Shown here one piece after another: positions 43,814 to 51,934 of a stretch of 64,000 nucleotides of DNA. The position numbers were made by a program, and so were the translations under genes. The stretch covers positions 205,258 through 269,257 of the forward strand of contig NZ_SWBO01000002.1 of NCBI RefSeq assembly GCF_005116475.1, given 5' to 3'. The stretch comes from Pedobacter cryotolerans. Lineage in GTDB: Bacteria; Bacteroidota; Bacteroidia; Sphingobacteriales; Sphingobacteriaceae. The notes below the pieces were generated by a model. It was not told the origin of the DNA. It saw only the letters and a list, made by a program, of their open reading frames with translations, and ran no database searches. The stretch's first letter is position 1; each line of letters begins with the position of its first letter.

Positions 43814-44317
43814 TTATAATTTAAAGCCATAAGCTAAACGGATACCTGCGTAACCTGTATTACCAATACCTTCATATTTAGCAGCTAAGTCTAATCCATT
43901 GCTCCAAGAATAACCTAAAGCTGGAGAGTAAACAAATTCAGTACCACTATAATTTCCAACAGCAAAGCCTGCACCAGCCTCAGCTAAACCATACAAACCA
44001 GAACCAGTTGTATCAAAAAAGTATTTTAAACCAGCTTTAACAGGAATATATCCATAAGAAGGAACATCAATACCTGTGTTGCCAATTTCTTTACCAACTA
44101 ATCTAGTATAACCAGCAGTAAGAGGTACTGAAAGTTGCTTATCGATATCAAATTGATAACGTAAATCACCACCAATAGCCAGACCATAGGCATCACTAGT
44201 AGGTACACCGACATTTAAGCCAATACCAAATTTAGGAGATTGTGCGTTTGCGTTTACTGAGAAGAATAAAGCCACTGCAGCTACTGCAGAAGCTATGATT
44301 TTTGTAGATTTTTTCAT
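43814..44317 (-). CDS. Outer-membrane beta-barrel protein (paralogue 2)
   Basis: A 167-residue protein with a signal peptide (VALFFSVNANAQ, about residues 15-26) and a small eight-stranded barrel. GIGLNVGVPTSDAYGLAIGG, LYGLAEAGAGFAVGNY and the end GIRLAYGFKL correspond to the same positions in the adjacent paralogue. The barrel shows no enzymatic motif, so a structural or adhesive surface role is likely. A long AT-rich gap with an inverted repeat separates it from the divergent BON-domain gene. Confidence 0.85.
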   Translation of the reverse strand: MKKSTKIIASAVAAVALFFSVNANAQSPKFGIGLNVGVPTSDAYGLAIGGDLRYQFDIDKQLSVPLTAGYTRLVGKEIGNTGIDVPSYGYIPVKAGLKYFFDTTGSGLYGLAEAGAGFAVGNYSGTEFVYSPALGYSWSNGLDLAAKYEGIGNTGYAGIRLAYGFKL

Positions 44318-44670
44318 TTTAAAAATACTTTGGTTAAGTTATTTGTTAATAATAAGCACAAATTCATGCTTATACGTGCCACTAAACAAATTGTGTGCCA
44401 TAAGCCTTAATTAAATAGATCAATTTATTACCATTTAAGGCTTATTGAGTGGTATTTCTACAACTGTCAAATCAATTGAGCTTATTTCTAATCAAGTGTA
44501 TATTTCTAATTACTAAAAATTAATTCAAAATAGTTAACAAAATTTACTTGTTAGTTAAATTATATAACTAATTGTAAATTAGTGTATTATGTTGATAAAT
44601 AATCATTCTTGTTTAACAAAAACTACCGCTAAAGTTTATAAATTCATTAAAATTTAAAAATCAATATCAA
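44318..44670. promoter_or_regulatory. Divergent intergenic region with an 11-base inverted repeat
   Basis: The 350-base gap between divergently transcribed envelope genes has no ORF worth calling. Arms ataagccttaa (44400-44410) and ttaaggcttat (44435-44445) are perfect complements separated by 24 AT-rich bases; a gtgcc/ggtat flank extends the symmetry loosely. It could be an operator or an RNA hairpin. Confidence 0.4.
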
Positions 44671-45141
44671 ATGAAAATCATGAAATCAATGGCTTTTATG
44701 GCCTTAATTTTTTCGGTATTATTTACTGGTTGTAAACCAAAAGATGCCGATATTAAAACAGCAGTAGAAAAAAGTATTTCAGCTGTGCCAAGTTTAGCTG
44801 GTACAACTGTAGAGGTTAAAGAAGGTGTTGTTTCACTTTCAGGACAATTACCAGATGAAACTGCCAAATCATTAGCTGAAACAACAGCAAAAGCAGTTAA
44901 AGGAGTAAAATCTGTAGTAAATAACTTAAGTATAGCCGCTCCAATTACCATTGCAGTTGATGAGGTTTTAACAAAATCTGTAAAAGATGCGGTTAAAGAT
45001 TATCCAACAGTTGTTGCAGCCATAAATGATGGTGTGGTATTATTAACTGGAGAAATAAAGAAAGATGCTTTACCTAAGTTAATGATGGCTTTAAGTTCAT
45101 TAAAACCTAAAAAAATTGAGAACAAATTAACTGTTAAATAA
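44671..45141 (+). CDS. BON-domain lipoprotein (two BON domains)
   Basis: A 156-residue lipoprotein (signal ending LFTGCKPKD, lipobox Cys). Two BON domains follow, at about residues 25-90 (VEVKEGVVSLSGQLPDE, VKSVVNNLSI) and 95-155 (AINDGVVLLTGEIKKD, KKIENKLTVK). BON domains bind phospholipid, and OsmY-type proteins protect the envelope in osmotic stress. The ATG at 44671 and a second one at 44680 are both possible; the first gives a longer basic n-region. It is six bases from the SH3 gene, so the two form an operon. Confidence 0.92.
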   Translation: MKIMKSMAFMALIFSVLFTGCKPKDADIKTAVEKSISAVPSLAGTTVEVKEGVVSLSGQLPDETAKSLAETTAKAVKGVKSVVNNLSIAAPITIAVDEVLTKSVKDAVKDYPTVVAAINDGVVLLTGEIKKDALPKLMMALSSLKPKKIENKLTVK

Positions 45142-45147
45142 CAAAAA

Positions 45148-45570
45148 ATGGCTTTACAAGATAAATATAAACAACTAACTGATGCCGCAATTAACGGTGG
45201 CATTACAGATTTACAAGTTAGAGAGCAAGATGGCGTACTTTATGTTGACGGGACTGCAGCTAATGGAGCAGTAAAAGATCAATTATGGGATGTTTACAAT
45301 ACAATAGATCCGAACTTTGTTTCGGGAGATTTAGTTTTAAATGTTAACGTTTCTATTGATGCAGCTGTTACTAAAGTTAAAGTGATAACCCAAAGCAGCA
45401 ATTTAAACATTAGAAAAGGACCAGGAACTGACCAACCAATTGTAGGCAAAGCTGCACATGATGAAGTAATTACCTTGGTTAACAGAAGTAATGAGCAATG
45501 GTGGTTAGTGAGAACTAATGATGGCGAAGAAGGCTATTGTTATGCTCAATATCTTGCTCCTGAAGCTTAA
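45148..45570 (+). CDS. SH3b-domain protein with N-terminal BON-like region
   Basis: A 140-residue protein without a signal peptide. Residues 5-70 look like a divergent BON domain (GGITDLQVREQDGVLYVDGTA, SGDLVLNVNVS), and 78-138 form a bacterial SH3 domain (SSNLNIRKGPGTDQPIVGKA, WWLVRTNDGEEGYCYAQYL), a fold often binding peptidoglycan peptides. It follows the BON lipoprotein by six bases, so the pair may work together at the cell wall, but how this partner leaves the cytoplasm is unclear. The terminator at 45580-45603 closes the unit. Confidence 0.88.
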   Translation: MALQDKYKQLTDAAINGGITDLQVREQDGVLYVDGTAANGAVKDQLWDVYNTIDPNFVSGDLVLNVNVSIDAAVTKVKVITQSSNLNIRKGPGTDQPIVGKAAHDEVITLVNRSNEQWWLVRTNDGEEGYCYAQYLAPEA

Positions 45571-45579
45571 TAACAATAA

Positions 45580-45603
45580 AAACCCGATCAAGTTATCGGG
45601 TTT
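45580..45603 (+). terminator. Terminator of the BON/SH3 operon
   Basis: Arms aaacccgat and atcgggttt are followed by TTTT. It also has an A run upstream, so it may end the minus-strand restriction gene as well, whose stop codon is at 45606. Confidence 0.88.
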
Positions 45604-45605
45604 TT

Positions 45606-46220
45606 TTATAACCTATTTTGCCAAATTTTAAGTTCTTTTAAGCTAAAGTGATAATTTACGGTTACACCTTTATGCTCCCCATTTACAATATCGCCTTCAC
45701 CGCTTTTTCTTCTAAACCTTCTATTATCTTTTTCTTTTAAATAAATTGGTTTTAATTCGCTTACAAGTCTATAATAATATTGCTCCTGATTTAATGGAAT
45801 GATACAGGGCCTATTTAGCACTACCCAAAATATAAATATTTGCAATTTATCTTTCTCTTCTTGTTCGAAATAACGCACTAAATCGCTTAAATTTAAAGCA
45901 ACCGTTTCCGAAGGTTTTAATCCACTTTGCGGGATGATATTTTCTACCCGCATAAAAGTTCTTTGCTGCACTTTTAGTTCGATATAGAATTTAAAACCAT
46001 CTACTGTACTTACCTCTATATCTGGATAACCCTTTTCAACTGTTTTTCTTGCGTTAAAATTAGTTGCCGTATTAATGTGAGTGATTAGCTTTTGCTCGTA
46101 TGCCTCAGAAAAAGTGGCATCAATTTCAAAAGCATAGTTCATCTTACTCACACCATCGCAAGGTGTTGGGCAAGTTTTACAGTTATATACAAAAGGACTT
46201 ATGAGTTGGTAGCCTTCCAC
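45606..46220 (-). CDS. Candidate PD-(D/E)XK restriction endonuclease (partner of the adjacent methylase)
   Basis: I do not recognise a named family for this 204-residue protein, but the nuclease signature is visible: P66-D67 in KGYPDIEV, then E81-L-K83 in FYIELKVQQ, the spacing of a PD-(D/E)XK core, with Glu42 in the preceding helix. The N-terminus has C14, C17 and C21, which could bind zinc; Met27 is an alternative start that would remove them. It begins five bases after the adenine-methylase stop codon, the usual order of a type II modification-restriction pair. Function is therefore inferred from motif plus context. It might instead be a nicking or phage-defence nuclease. Confidence 0.65.
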   Translation of the reverse strand: MEGYQLISPFVYNCKTCPTPCDGVSKMNYAFEIDATFSEAYEQKLITHINTATNFNARKTVEKGYPDIEVSTVDGFKFYIELKVQQRTFMRVENIIPQSGLKPSETVALNLSDLVRYFEQEEKDKLQIFIFWVVLNRPCIIPLNQEQYYYRLVSELKPIYLKEKDNRRFRRKSGEGDIVNGEHKGVTVNYHFSLKELKIWQNRL

Positions 46221-46225
46221 CCTGT

Positions 46226-47353
46226 TTAATAATTAGTAATAATTAAATGCGTAACACCTCTATTATTTCTACCTCTAACATTATAGGTATAATTTTTATC
46301 GAATGTTTTAATATGTACTAAGGGATGAGTATATATTTGTCGTATAAATGCAGTTTCTTTAATCACAACCATCCATTTTGCAGTGGTTTGGATTAAAAAA
46401 TCTGCTAATCTTTTCTGATCTTTTTGGGTAAATGCACTTTGATCATATTCAGAAAACTCGCTATCATAAGGCGGATCTAAAAAAATAAAATCTGATGCTC
46501 GAATTTTAATCTGATTTAGAAACTGCTCAAAATCTAAATTAAATATTTTTGACTGTTTAAACAACTCGGTTATGCTTTCTTTAAATATATTTTCAACTTT
46601 TAATCTAAAGTTTTTTTTATTGTAAGCAATACCTCCATACGGGATATTAAATTCGCCTTTGGCATTAAACCTAAACATTGAGCCATAACAAAACTCACGC
46701 ACAAAATACCAGTTTGCAGCTGCTTTGGTAGCGCTTAATTTCAATACCTGATTGTACTCCATGTTTAAGAGTGTTCTAGTAAAAAGATAAAAGCCACTTT
46801 TTATGCCTGTTTCAAAATGATCATACAATTCTGCCGAAGAAAAAATTCTATTTTCCTTTTGGCAAATTCTTTTAATTCTCCTCGCCTTATCTGCAACACT
46901 TGCCAATAACATCTTGTTAAAAAGAATGTCATCAACTATAAATTTATGATCATTAAAAGTGGTGGATTGAGCAAAACTAGGAGCTATCAAATTTTGGATT
47001 AATGAAATAAATTCGGCTTGATCAAATTTACCATCAACATAATTTTCATAAAATCCAGCAAAATTAAGCCAAAGTTTACGACTAATATTACCCAACTCAT
47101 CCCAAGCACCAGCGTATTTAAGCAATTCTAATTTGAAATCTTTGCTACCAATCTGTCTGTAAAAATTGATTAGACCTGTGCTTTTATCGTTAATAAAAGT
47201 TTCTTCTTTTGGTTGCAAAGCGAAAAAAACTCCACCACCCCCAAAAAATGGTTCAATGTATCTTTCAAATTCAGGAATTTGGTCGGCAAACAAAGCAAAT
47301 TCATCATACTTCCCTCCTGTCCATTTGATGATTGGCCTTAGTTTTTTATCCAT
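46226..47353 (-). CDS. N6-adenine DNA methyltransferase, D12 class (Dam/DpnM-like)
   Basis: A 375-residue enzyme. The SAM-binding motif is in IKWTGGKYD plus YIEPFFGGGGVFF near residues 9-43, and the catalytic DPPY is at 293-296 in FIFLDPPYDSEF. This layout is that of alpha-group Dam and DpnM. The protein is longer than Dam (about 280), mainly because of a helical insert around residues 90-190. The target sequence cannot be read off; GATC is common in the family but not assured. The downstream 204-residue PD-(D/E)XK gene suggests a type II restriction-modification system. Confidence 0.92.
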   Translation of the reverse strand: MDKKLRPIIKWTGGKYDEFALFADQIPEFERYIEPFFGGGGVFFALQPKEETFINDKSTGLINFYRQIGSKDFKLELLKYAGAWDELGNISRKLWLNFAGFYENYVDGKFDQAEFISLIQNLIAPSFAQSTTFNDHKFIVDDILFNKMLLASVADKARRIKRICQKENRIFSSAELYDHFETGIKSGFYLFTRTLLNMEYNQVLKLSATKAAANWYFVREFCYGSMFRFNAKGEFNIPYGGIAYNKKNFRLKVENIFKESITELFKQSKIFNLDFEQFLNQIKIRASDFIFLDPPYDSEFSEYDQSAFTQKDQKRLADFLIQTTAKWMVVIKETAFIRQIYTHPLVHIKTFDKNYTYNVRGRNNRGVTHLIITNY

Positions 47354-47407
47354 TTTATTGATTTGTGCGCTAATTATATTGATTAATTAATTTCAAATAT
47401 GCAATAA

Positions 47408-48340
47408 TTACTTTTTAAAATTAGCATCAATGAGCCGAATAGAAGTGCTTTTTAGTAACTCAAAATCTTGATCGGTATTTAGCCAATTTATTTTAACACC
47501 GTCTTTTTCCATTTTTCTAAAAAAAGTCATCTGTCGTTTTGCAAATTGACAAATTGCAATACTTAGTTTTTCTCTTAAAAAAGCCAAATCAAATTCATTT
47601 TGTAAATAAGATACCATAAATTTATATTCAAGTCCGTAAAATGTTAGCACAGCTGGATCAACACCGTTTGAGATTAATGTTTCAACCTCTTCAATTAATC
47701 CATTGTCTAAACGATAATTTAACCTTTTTATAATTCTATCTCTTCTAATTTCTACATCGCTTTGCAATCCAATAACTAATGGATTTAATGTTGGTCTAAC
47801 AACCGGCTTAAGTTTATGATCTTTCAAATATGCGGCTATTTCAATTGCTCTAGTCAGTCTTTTAACAGATGAAAGATCTACGTGAGCGGTATGTTCTTTT
47901 GGGTATTGTTTTAAAATATTTTGAAGTTGTATTTGATCAAGTTCTCTATATTTTTCTCTTAACTCTTCGTTTTTTGGTATTGCAGTTAATTCATGATTTT
48001 GTAGCAAGGCATGAATATACATTCCAGTACCGCCACAAAGTACAGGCAATTTATTTTTTTGTGTAATTGTGGTTAATGCCTGATAGAAATCTTCTTTAAA
48101 AACATTTACGTTATATTTTTCTCCAGCATTAACAATATCTATTAAATGGTAAGGAATTTGGCTTTCACCAATTTTATACTCAGCTAAATCTTTCCCTGTC
48201 CCAATATCCATTCCTTTAAAAATCTGCCTGCTATCAGCGCTAATAATTTCAGCGTTTAATTCATCAGCTATGCTTACTGCAAGTTTTGTTTTGCCTGAAG
48301 CAGTAGCACCAAGAATAATAAGTAAATTTTCTGATGGCAT
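47408..48340 (-). CDS. miaA: tRNA dimethylallyltransferase
   Basis: A 310-residue enzyme adding an isopentenyl group to A37 of tRNAs that read U-starting codons. The P-loop GATASGKTKLAV, the substrate loop SADSRQIFKGMDIGTGK, and CGGTGMYIHAL are conserved, as is the C-terminal CQFAKRQMTFFRK. The upstream homing-endonuclease-like gene is only one base away, so miaA is translated from its message. The methylase gene follows after a 54-base gap. The presence of a core tRNA-modification gene inside this nuclease cluster is notable. Confidence 0.96.
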   Translation of the reverse strand: MPSENLLIILGATASGKTKLAVSIADELNAEIISADSRQIFKGMDIGTGKDLAEYKIGESQIPYHLIDIVNAGEKYNVNVFKEDFYQALTTITQKNKLPVLCGGTGMYIHALLQNHELTAIPKNEELREKYRELDQIQLQNILKQYPKEHTAHVDLSSVKRLTRAIEIAAYLKDHKLKPVVRPTLNPLVIGLQSDVEIRRDRIIKRLNYRLDNGLIEEVETLISNGVDPAVLTFYGLEYKFMVSYLQNEFDLAFLREKLSIAICQFAKRQMTFFRKMEKDGVKINWLNTDQDFELLKSTSIRLIDANFKK

Positions 48341-48341
48341 T

Positions 48342-49184
48342 TTAAAGATATAGATGGTACTTTAAGTTTCCAGTGTTAAAAACCTTGATGTAGTTCAATT
48401 CTTTTAAATATTCATCCAAATTTAAGTTATTTTGCGCTTTAAAGGATAGAAGAATATCTTTTGGCAATCGATGAGGAGTGTATCTATGCAGGTTTTCTGC
48501 ATTAACATAAAAGTATAGGGGCTCGGTTTCTGCAGTTTGTAGAAAATTCAATTTTTCATATCCTTTACCCAGCGACCAATCTTTATCAGCATAACTCATG
48601 ATATCATTTACTTGAATTTGCTTAGAAAAATGCTTAATTAGCTTGCTCAATCCGCCAACAACTGTTACACCATCTTTGGAAGCAAAACGAACTAGCTCCG
48701 CTGATAAATAGTCATTTCCTTTTAATTTCATCGGTCTTGCATCACTAAAGGTTGCAACAGCAATAATTTCACTTTTGTCTGCTAAACCAAAAGCATATTT
48801 AGCTTTAACATAACCTTGTAAATGATTAGATTCTAAAAAAACCTTGGAATCATTAATAGTTAAATCTACAATTTTCGTTTTGCGTGCATGAAAACCAATA
48901 TTTTGCGAAAAAAGAGATTTAAATCTAATTAAAACTTGATTTTTCTTATTTAACCAAATGTCTTCCCAAAGATGAATTATTTGTTTGTTTTCGTTTTGAT
49001 ATTTATTTTGAAGTGCGATTAAGTCTTCTGGATTAAATTTATTGATTAATGGAATTAAGTGTACAAGAATTCCATTTTGTGCGTCAATTATGCAATTATT
49101 GGATACAAATGATAATTTAGCATTTTTAACTAAGCTATTTACTGCACTAAAAACTTCATCCTGCCACAAATCAATTATACCCAC
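48342..49184 (-). CDS. Homing-endonuclease/phage-type protein, Hef-like C-terminal domain
   Basis: A 280-residue protein. Residues 71-124 read HLWED, ARK and HLQGYV, and 175-204 read VVGGLSKL and SYADKDWS. From memory these are the hallmarks of the C-terminal GNAT-like domain of phage homing endonucleases (the Hef/EDxHD-type group and GIY-YIG relatives), where the usual run is F-LE-NH-IQG, GGASKL and SYADRRWS. The N-terminal half ends in IIHLWEDIW, as in the nuclease domains of those proteins, but I cannot identify a complete catalytic set. It ends one base before miaA starts. It is either a domesticated mobile gene or a conserved cellular relative. Confidence 0.7.
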   Translation of the reverse strand: MGIIDLWQDEVFSAVNSLVKNAKLSFVSNNCIIDAQNGILVHLIPLINKFNPEDLIALQNKYQNENKQIIHLWEDIWLNKKNQVLIRFKSLFSQNIGFHARKTKIVDLTINDSKVFLESNHLQGYVKAKYAFGLADKSEIIAVATFSDARPMKLKGNDYLSAELVRFASKDGVTVVGGLSKLIKHFSKQIQVNDIMSYADKDWSLGKGYEKLNFLQTAETEPLYFYVNAENLHRYTPHRLPKDILLSFKAQNNLNLDEYLKELNYIKVFNTGNLKYHLYL

Positions 49185-49555
49185 CCGTTTTGTTTAAAAT
49201 CCGTAAAATTGGCTCCAAGCGTACTAGTTATCTGATCAAGTAATTTATCATCAAGATTAACAATATTAAAACATGAAGTGTCATTCACCGAAAGTTCCAT
49301 CAAATCGGGATGAATAATTTTACTTAATTCTACTTCACTTTGTGTTGATAATAAACAAAAGTGAACATAATCCTCTTCAATTTTTACACTAGCGAAAGGT
49401 AGAGAATCAATTTTTTCACCTTCAGTATCAAAAAGTTTCTCGCTCCACAATTCGTACACAGTTTCGCTATTTACCCTAGCGGTAAAGCCATTAGCTGTAT
49501 AAGGTTGTAAATTTGCTCTAATTGTTTGGAAAATTTCTATAAGATCTGTTTTCAT
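49175..49555 (-). CDS. Conserved hypothetical protein
   Basis: A 126-residue cytoplasmic protein with a mixed alpha/beta composition. Visible landmarks are VYELWSEK near residue 29, FASVKIEEDYVHFCLL near residue 53, SCFNIVNLDDKLLDQI near residue 97 and FKQNGWV at the end; proteins with a similar SCFNF/GW(V) end occur widely in Bacteroidota, but I cannot name the family. It overlaps the homing-endonuclease-like gene by 10 bases, so the two are translated together. It is the first gene of the minus-strand run that extends through miaA to the methylase pair. Confidence 0.7.
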   Translation of the reverse strand: MKTDLIEIFQTIRANLQPYTANGFTARVNSETVYELWSEKLFDTEGEKIDSLPFASVKIEEDYVHFCLLSTQSEVELSKIIHPDLMELSVNDTSCFNIVNLDDKLLDQITSTLGANFTDFKQNGWV

Positions 49556-49618
49556 AAGTTTAGCATTAGTTTGCTAAAGGTAAACACTAAAATATTATCA
49601 ATTGTTCGTTTTAACAAA

Positions 49619-50695
49619 TTATAAATTTAACCACCATTTTGTTTTTGGTAAATCATTACTTAATGAAAATGTTTGACCTAATTGTGGTGTTAAAATATCA
49701 ACTTTTAAATCTTCTGCTTTTGCTACCAATATTTTTATAGGTTCATCCCAATCATGCAAGGCTAACTTGTATTTACCCCAATGCACAGGTAATAAGTATT
49801 TTGCATTTAAATCTAAACTAGCTTGTACAACTTGCTCTGGTAGCATGTGTATAAATGGCCACATGGTATTATATTGGCCACATTCTAAAATTGCCAAATC
49901 AAACGGACCATGTTCTTTACCTGTAGTTTTAAAATGCGTATCATATCCAGAATCAGCACCTAAATAAATTTTATTTTTTGAGGTTTGCAGCACAAAAGAC
50001 GACCATAAGGTTTGGTTTCTTTTAAATAACCTACCAGAAAAATGTCTGGCTGGTGCTGCTGTAAATTTAATATTTGCCATGGGCGATGCTTGTTCGCTCC
50101 AATTAAGTTCGGTAATTTTTTGTTCATCAATTCCCCAATGTACTAAATGTGCTCCTACACCTACTGAGGTGATAAAAAATTTGGTTTTATCCTTCAGTTT
50201 TAAAATCGTATCATATTCAAGATGGTCGTAATGGTCGTGAGAAATTAGCACAATATCTAATTCTGGCAAATCATTAACAGTAATAAAATTAGTTCCTGAA
50301 AACTGTTTAGTGCCAATAAATTGAAAAGGCGATGGTCTTTCGTTAAAAACTGGATCAACTAAAATATTGATTTGATCTACCTGAATTAAATAAGAAGAAT
50401 GACCAAACCAGGTTAACTTAAAATCGTTAGATCGAGATAAATCTGGTTTTTGATGAGGAATTATATGTTGAGGAGACCCGTTTTTGTTTCCTTTTAGCAT
50501 AGTTTTAATCATCATCCAATAGGTAACGTCATCGGGTTTTGTTGGCGTATGCGATTGGTTTTTGAACTCACCATTGGTATAATTATTTAATAATTTTATG
50601 TTCCTTAATGTTTTCCCGCTAGGATGTTTACCAAAAACAGGTAAATTAAAAACTATTAAAAGAGTGAGAACGAGCGTAACAAAAAAATAGATCAT
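49619..50695 (-). CDS. MBL-fold hydrolase, UlaG/NAPE-PLD-like
   Basis: A 358-residue metallo-hydrolase. The N-terminus is a membrane anchor or signal (YFFVTLVLTLLIVFNLPVF). The metal-binding motif is ISHDHYDHLE, with further ligands in AAPARHFSGR and ADSGYD, and the family blocks FGHSSYLIQVD, DPVFNERPSPF and LLPVHWGKYKL are present. The WFGHSSYL/NAPE-PLD-like group cleaves phosphodiester or lactone bonds; human NAPE-PLD acts on N-acyl-phosphatidylethanolamine. Substrate here is unknown, and an anchored phospholipase D is one possibility. Confidence 0.9.
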   Translation of the reverse strand: MIYFFVTLVLTLLIVFNLPVFGKHPSGKTLRNIKLLNNYTNGEFKNQSHTPTKPDDVTYWMMIKTMLKGNKNGSPQHIIPHQKPDLSRSNDFKLTWFGHSSYLIQVDQINILVDPVFNERPSPFQFIGTKQFSGTNFITVNDLPELDIVLISHDHYDHLEYDTILKLKDKTKFFITSVGVGAHLVHWGIDEQKITELNWSEQASPMANIKFTAAPARHFSGRLFKRNQTLWSSFVLQTSKNKIYLGADSGYDTHFKTTGKEHGPFDLAILECGQYNTMWPFIHMLPEQVVQASLDLNAKYLLPVHWGKYKLALHDWDEPIKILVAKAEDLKVDILTPQLGQTFSLSNDLPKTKWWLNL

Positions 50696-50748
50696 CTATA
50701 AAAATTATAAGTGCAATATTACCATTTAGTAAACAAAGTGCACAAAAA

Positions 50749-50778
50749 AACCTTCAATCTGTTACCAGATTGAAGGTT
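50749..50778 (-). terminator. Terminator of the glycine-zipper gene
   Basis: Arms aaccttcaatct and agattgaaggtt form a 12-base stem; on the minus strand a T run follows. It lies 23 bases beyond the stop codon at 50801. Confidence 0.9.
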
Positions 50779-50800
50779 GAAATATATTTATGAATGCTTT

Positions 50801-51271
50801 TTAGTTTTTAGGTTGTACTCTACCACTTTTTCTATCTTCTGCTCTACCAATTGCATAACCAGCACCAGCACCAGCTAAGCCACCAATTACAGCACCTCTA
50901 CCATCTTTTTTATCAATTAAAATACCACCTAAAGCACCTACACCAGCACCAATTGCAGTACCTTTAGCAGCATCACTCCAACCTTTTTTCTTAGCTGCAG
51001 TTGTTGTACCTGCCGATGATGTTGTAGTACCACCGCTTGATGAATACCTAGTGGTAGTAGCGCTTCTTCTAGCAGCAGCTAGTTCAGCTTGGTGTCTTGC
51101 TTCAACTTCAGCTTGCTGTTTTGCAACTTCGGCTCTTTTAAAGCTGTCTAATTTTAAACTATCTTTAACAGCAGTTACTGCTTGTTGTTTTGCTAATTCT
51201 TGTTCTTTAGCACTGTTGCTGCATGATGCTAAAACTGTAGCTAATGCAACTATTGCGAATATCTTTTTCAT
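50801..51271 (-). CDS. Glycine-zipper (YMGG-like) lipoprotein
   Basis: A 156-residue lipoprotein: signal IVALATVLASCSNS with lipobox Cys17, then a charged Ala/Gln/Lys-rich coiled-coil region (about 20-70), a Ser/Thr linker, and a glycine zipper (GTAIGAGVGALGGILI and AVIGGLAGAGAGYAIG) at about residues 105-145. Gly-zipper domains of this kind insert in or cross the outer membrane and are often stress-linked. The gene has its own terminator. The call rests on composition and the zipper pattern; the role is not known. Confidence 0.9.
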   Translation of the reverse strand: MKKIFAIVALATVLASCSNSAKEQELAKQQAVTAVKDSLKLDSFKRAEVAKQQAEVEARHQAELAAARRSATTTRYSSSGGTTTSSAGTTTAAKKKGWSDAAKGTAIGAGVGALGGILIDKKDGRGAVIGGLAGAGAGYAIGRAEDRKSGRVQPKN

Positions 51272-51284
51272 GTCTGTTAATTAA

Positions 51285-51622
51285 ATTAATTTATACTATA
51301 ATCTATCTTGTAAAAATGATGCCAAGATTTAATGTTGTTAATATTTTTTTTTATTGACTAGCATTTTTTCAATTACATTTTACATAACAATAATAATTGA
51401 ATTTAGTTTTTCGCTTATTTTGCTTATATTTGCAGCAACGGAATATCAATATACTTTTCTCTACAAATACCTACTGAAACATTTCAGCACATTAATCTTT
51501 AGCATGCAACCGTTAACATGCAGATTGACATCAAGTTTAGATCAAATCATTTTAACAATCAGGTTAAAAGATCAGCCAAGGGTTAACAGAGAACGGTCTT
51601 TTTATCATTAAAATAGTAATAT
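51285..51622. other. Promoter and long leader upstream of the small basic protein gene
   Basis: The 340-base gap has an 85-codon open frame (51354-51611) that is hydrophobic at first and then unlike a protein, so I do not call it. tatatttg at 51425-51432 is a good -7 box. From there to the ATG at 51623 is about 190 bases of leader, containing ttaacaatcaggttaa and gggttaacagagaacgg segments that could fold. Such a leader is suggestive of post-transcriptional control. Confidence 0.5.
51425..51432 (+). promoter_or_regulatory. Probable -7 promoter box of the 51623 gene
   Basis: tatatttg, followed by gcagc, matches TAnnTTTG. A ttg lies 24 bases upstream (51398-51400), somewhat further than the usual -33 spacing. 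Confidence 0.5.
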
Positions 51623-51808
51623 ATGGCAAAGTCGCAGGCTACCTTCATGAAAAAGCAGTTGGAAAAAAATAGACAAAAGAAAAAAGAAGAAAAATTAGAA
51701 CGTAAACAAGAACGTCAGCAAAACTCTACTGGAGGAGACTTGGAAAGCATGATGGCATACGTAAATGAATTCGGTGAGATTGTTTCTACACCACCAGAAA
51801 AAAAATAA
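51623..51808 (+). CDS. Small basic protein of the cold-shock-associated type
   Basis: A 61-residue protein with a very basic, coiled-coil-like N-terminal half (FMKKQLEKNRQKKKEEK) and an acidic end (GGDLESMMAYVNEFGEIV, then TPPEKK). Proteins of this kind with a conserved M-AYV-E-G-I--TPP tail are common in Bacteroidota and often lie beside cold-shock-domain genes, though none lies next to this one. The leader is long, about 190 bases. The gene is followed by its own terminator. A nucleic-acid-binding role is likely from the charge but unproven. Confidence 0.85.
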   Translation: MAKSQATFMKKQLEKNRQKKKEEKLERKQERQQNSTGGDLESMMAYVNEFGEIVSTPPEKK

Positions 51809-51815
51809 AAACCTC

Positions 51816-51838
51816 ACTCCCGCCCTTATCGCGGGAGT
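51816..51838 (+). terminator. Terminator of the small basic protein gene
   Basis: Arms actcccgc and gcgggagt with a 7-base loop are followed by tttagttt, 8 bases after the stop codon. Confidence 0.85.
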
Positions 51839-51934
51839 TTTAGTTTACAGACGAATCTTAAATATTACATTTTGTAAATGATTTCGCTCTTAAAAAATGA
51901 TAACTTGCCTTAAAAGTATTTCGACAAAATATAC

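Noticed and set aside
45606..49555. Genomic island carrying the R-M genes
   Set aside because: No integrase, tRNA, direct repeats or shift in base composition was seen, and miaA lies within the run.
51354..51611. 85-codon open frame upstream of the small basic protein
   Set aside because: It overlaps the promoter and leader, is unlike a stable protein after a hydrophobic start, and has no coupling to a neighbour.
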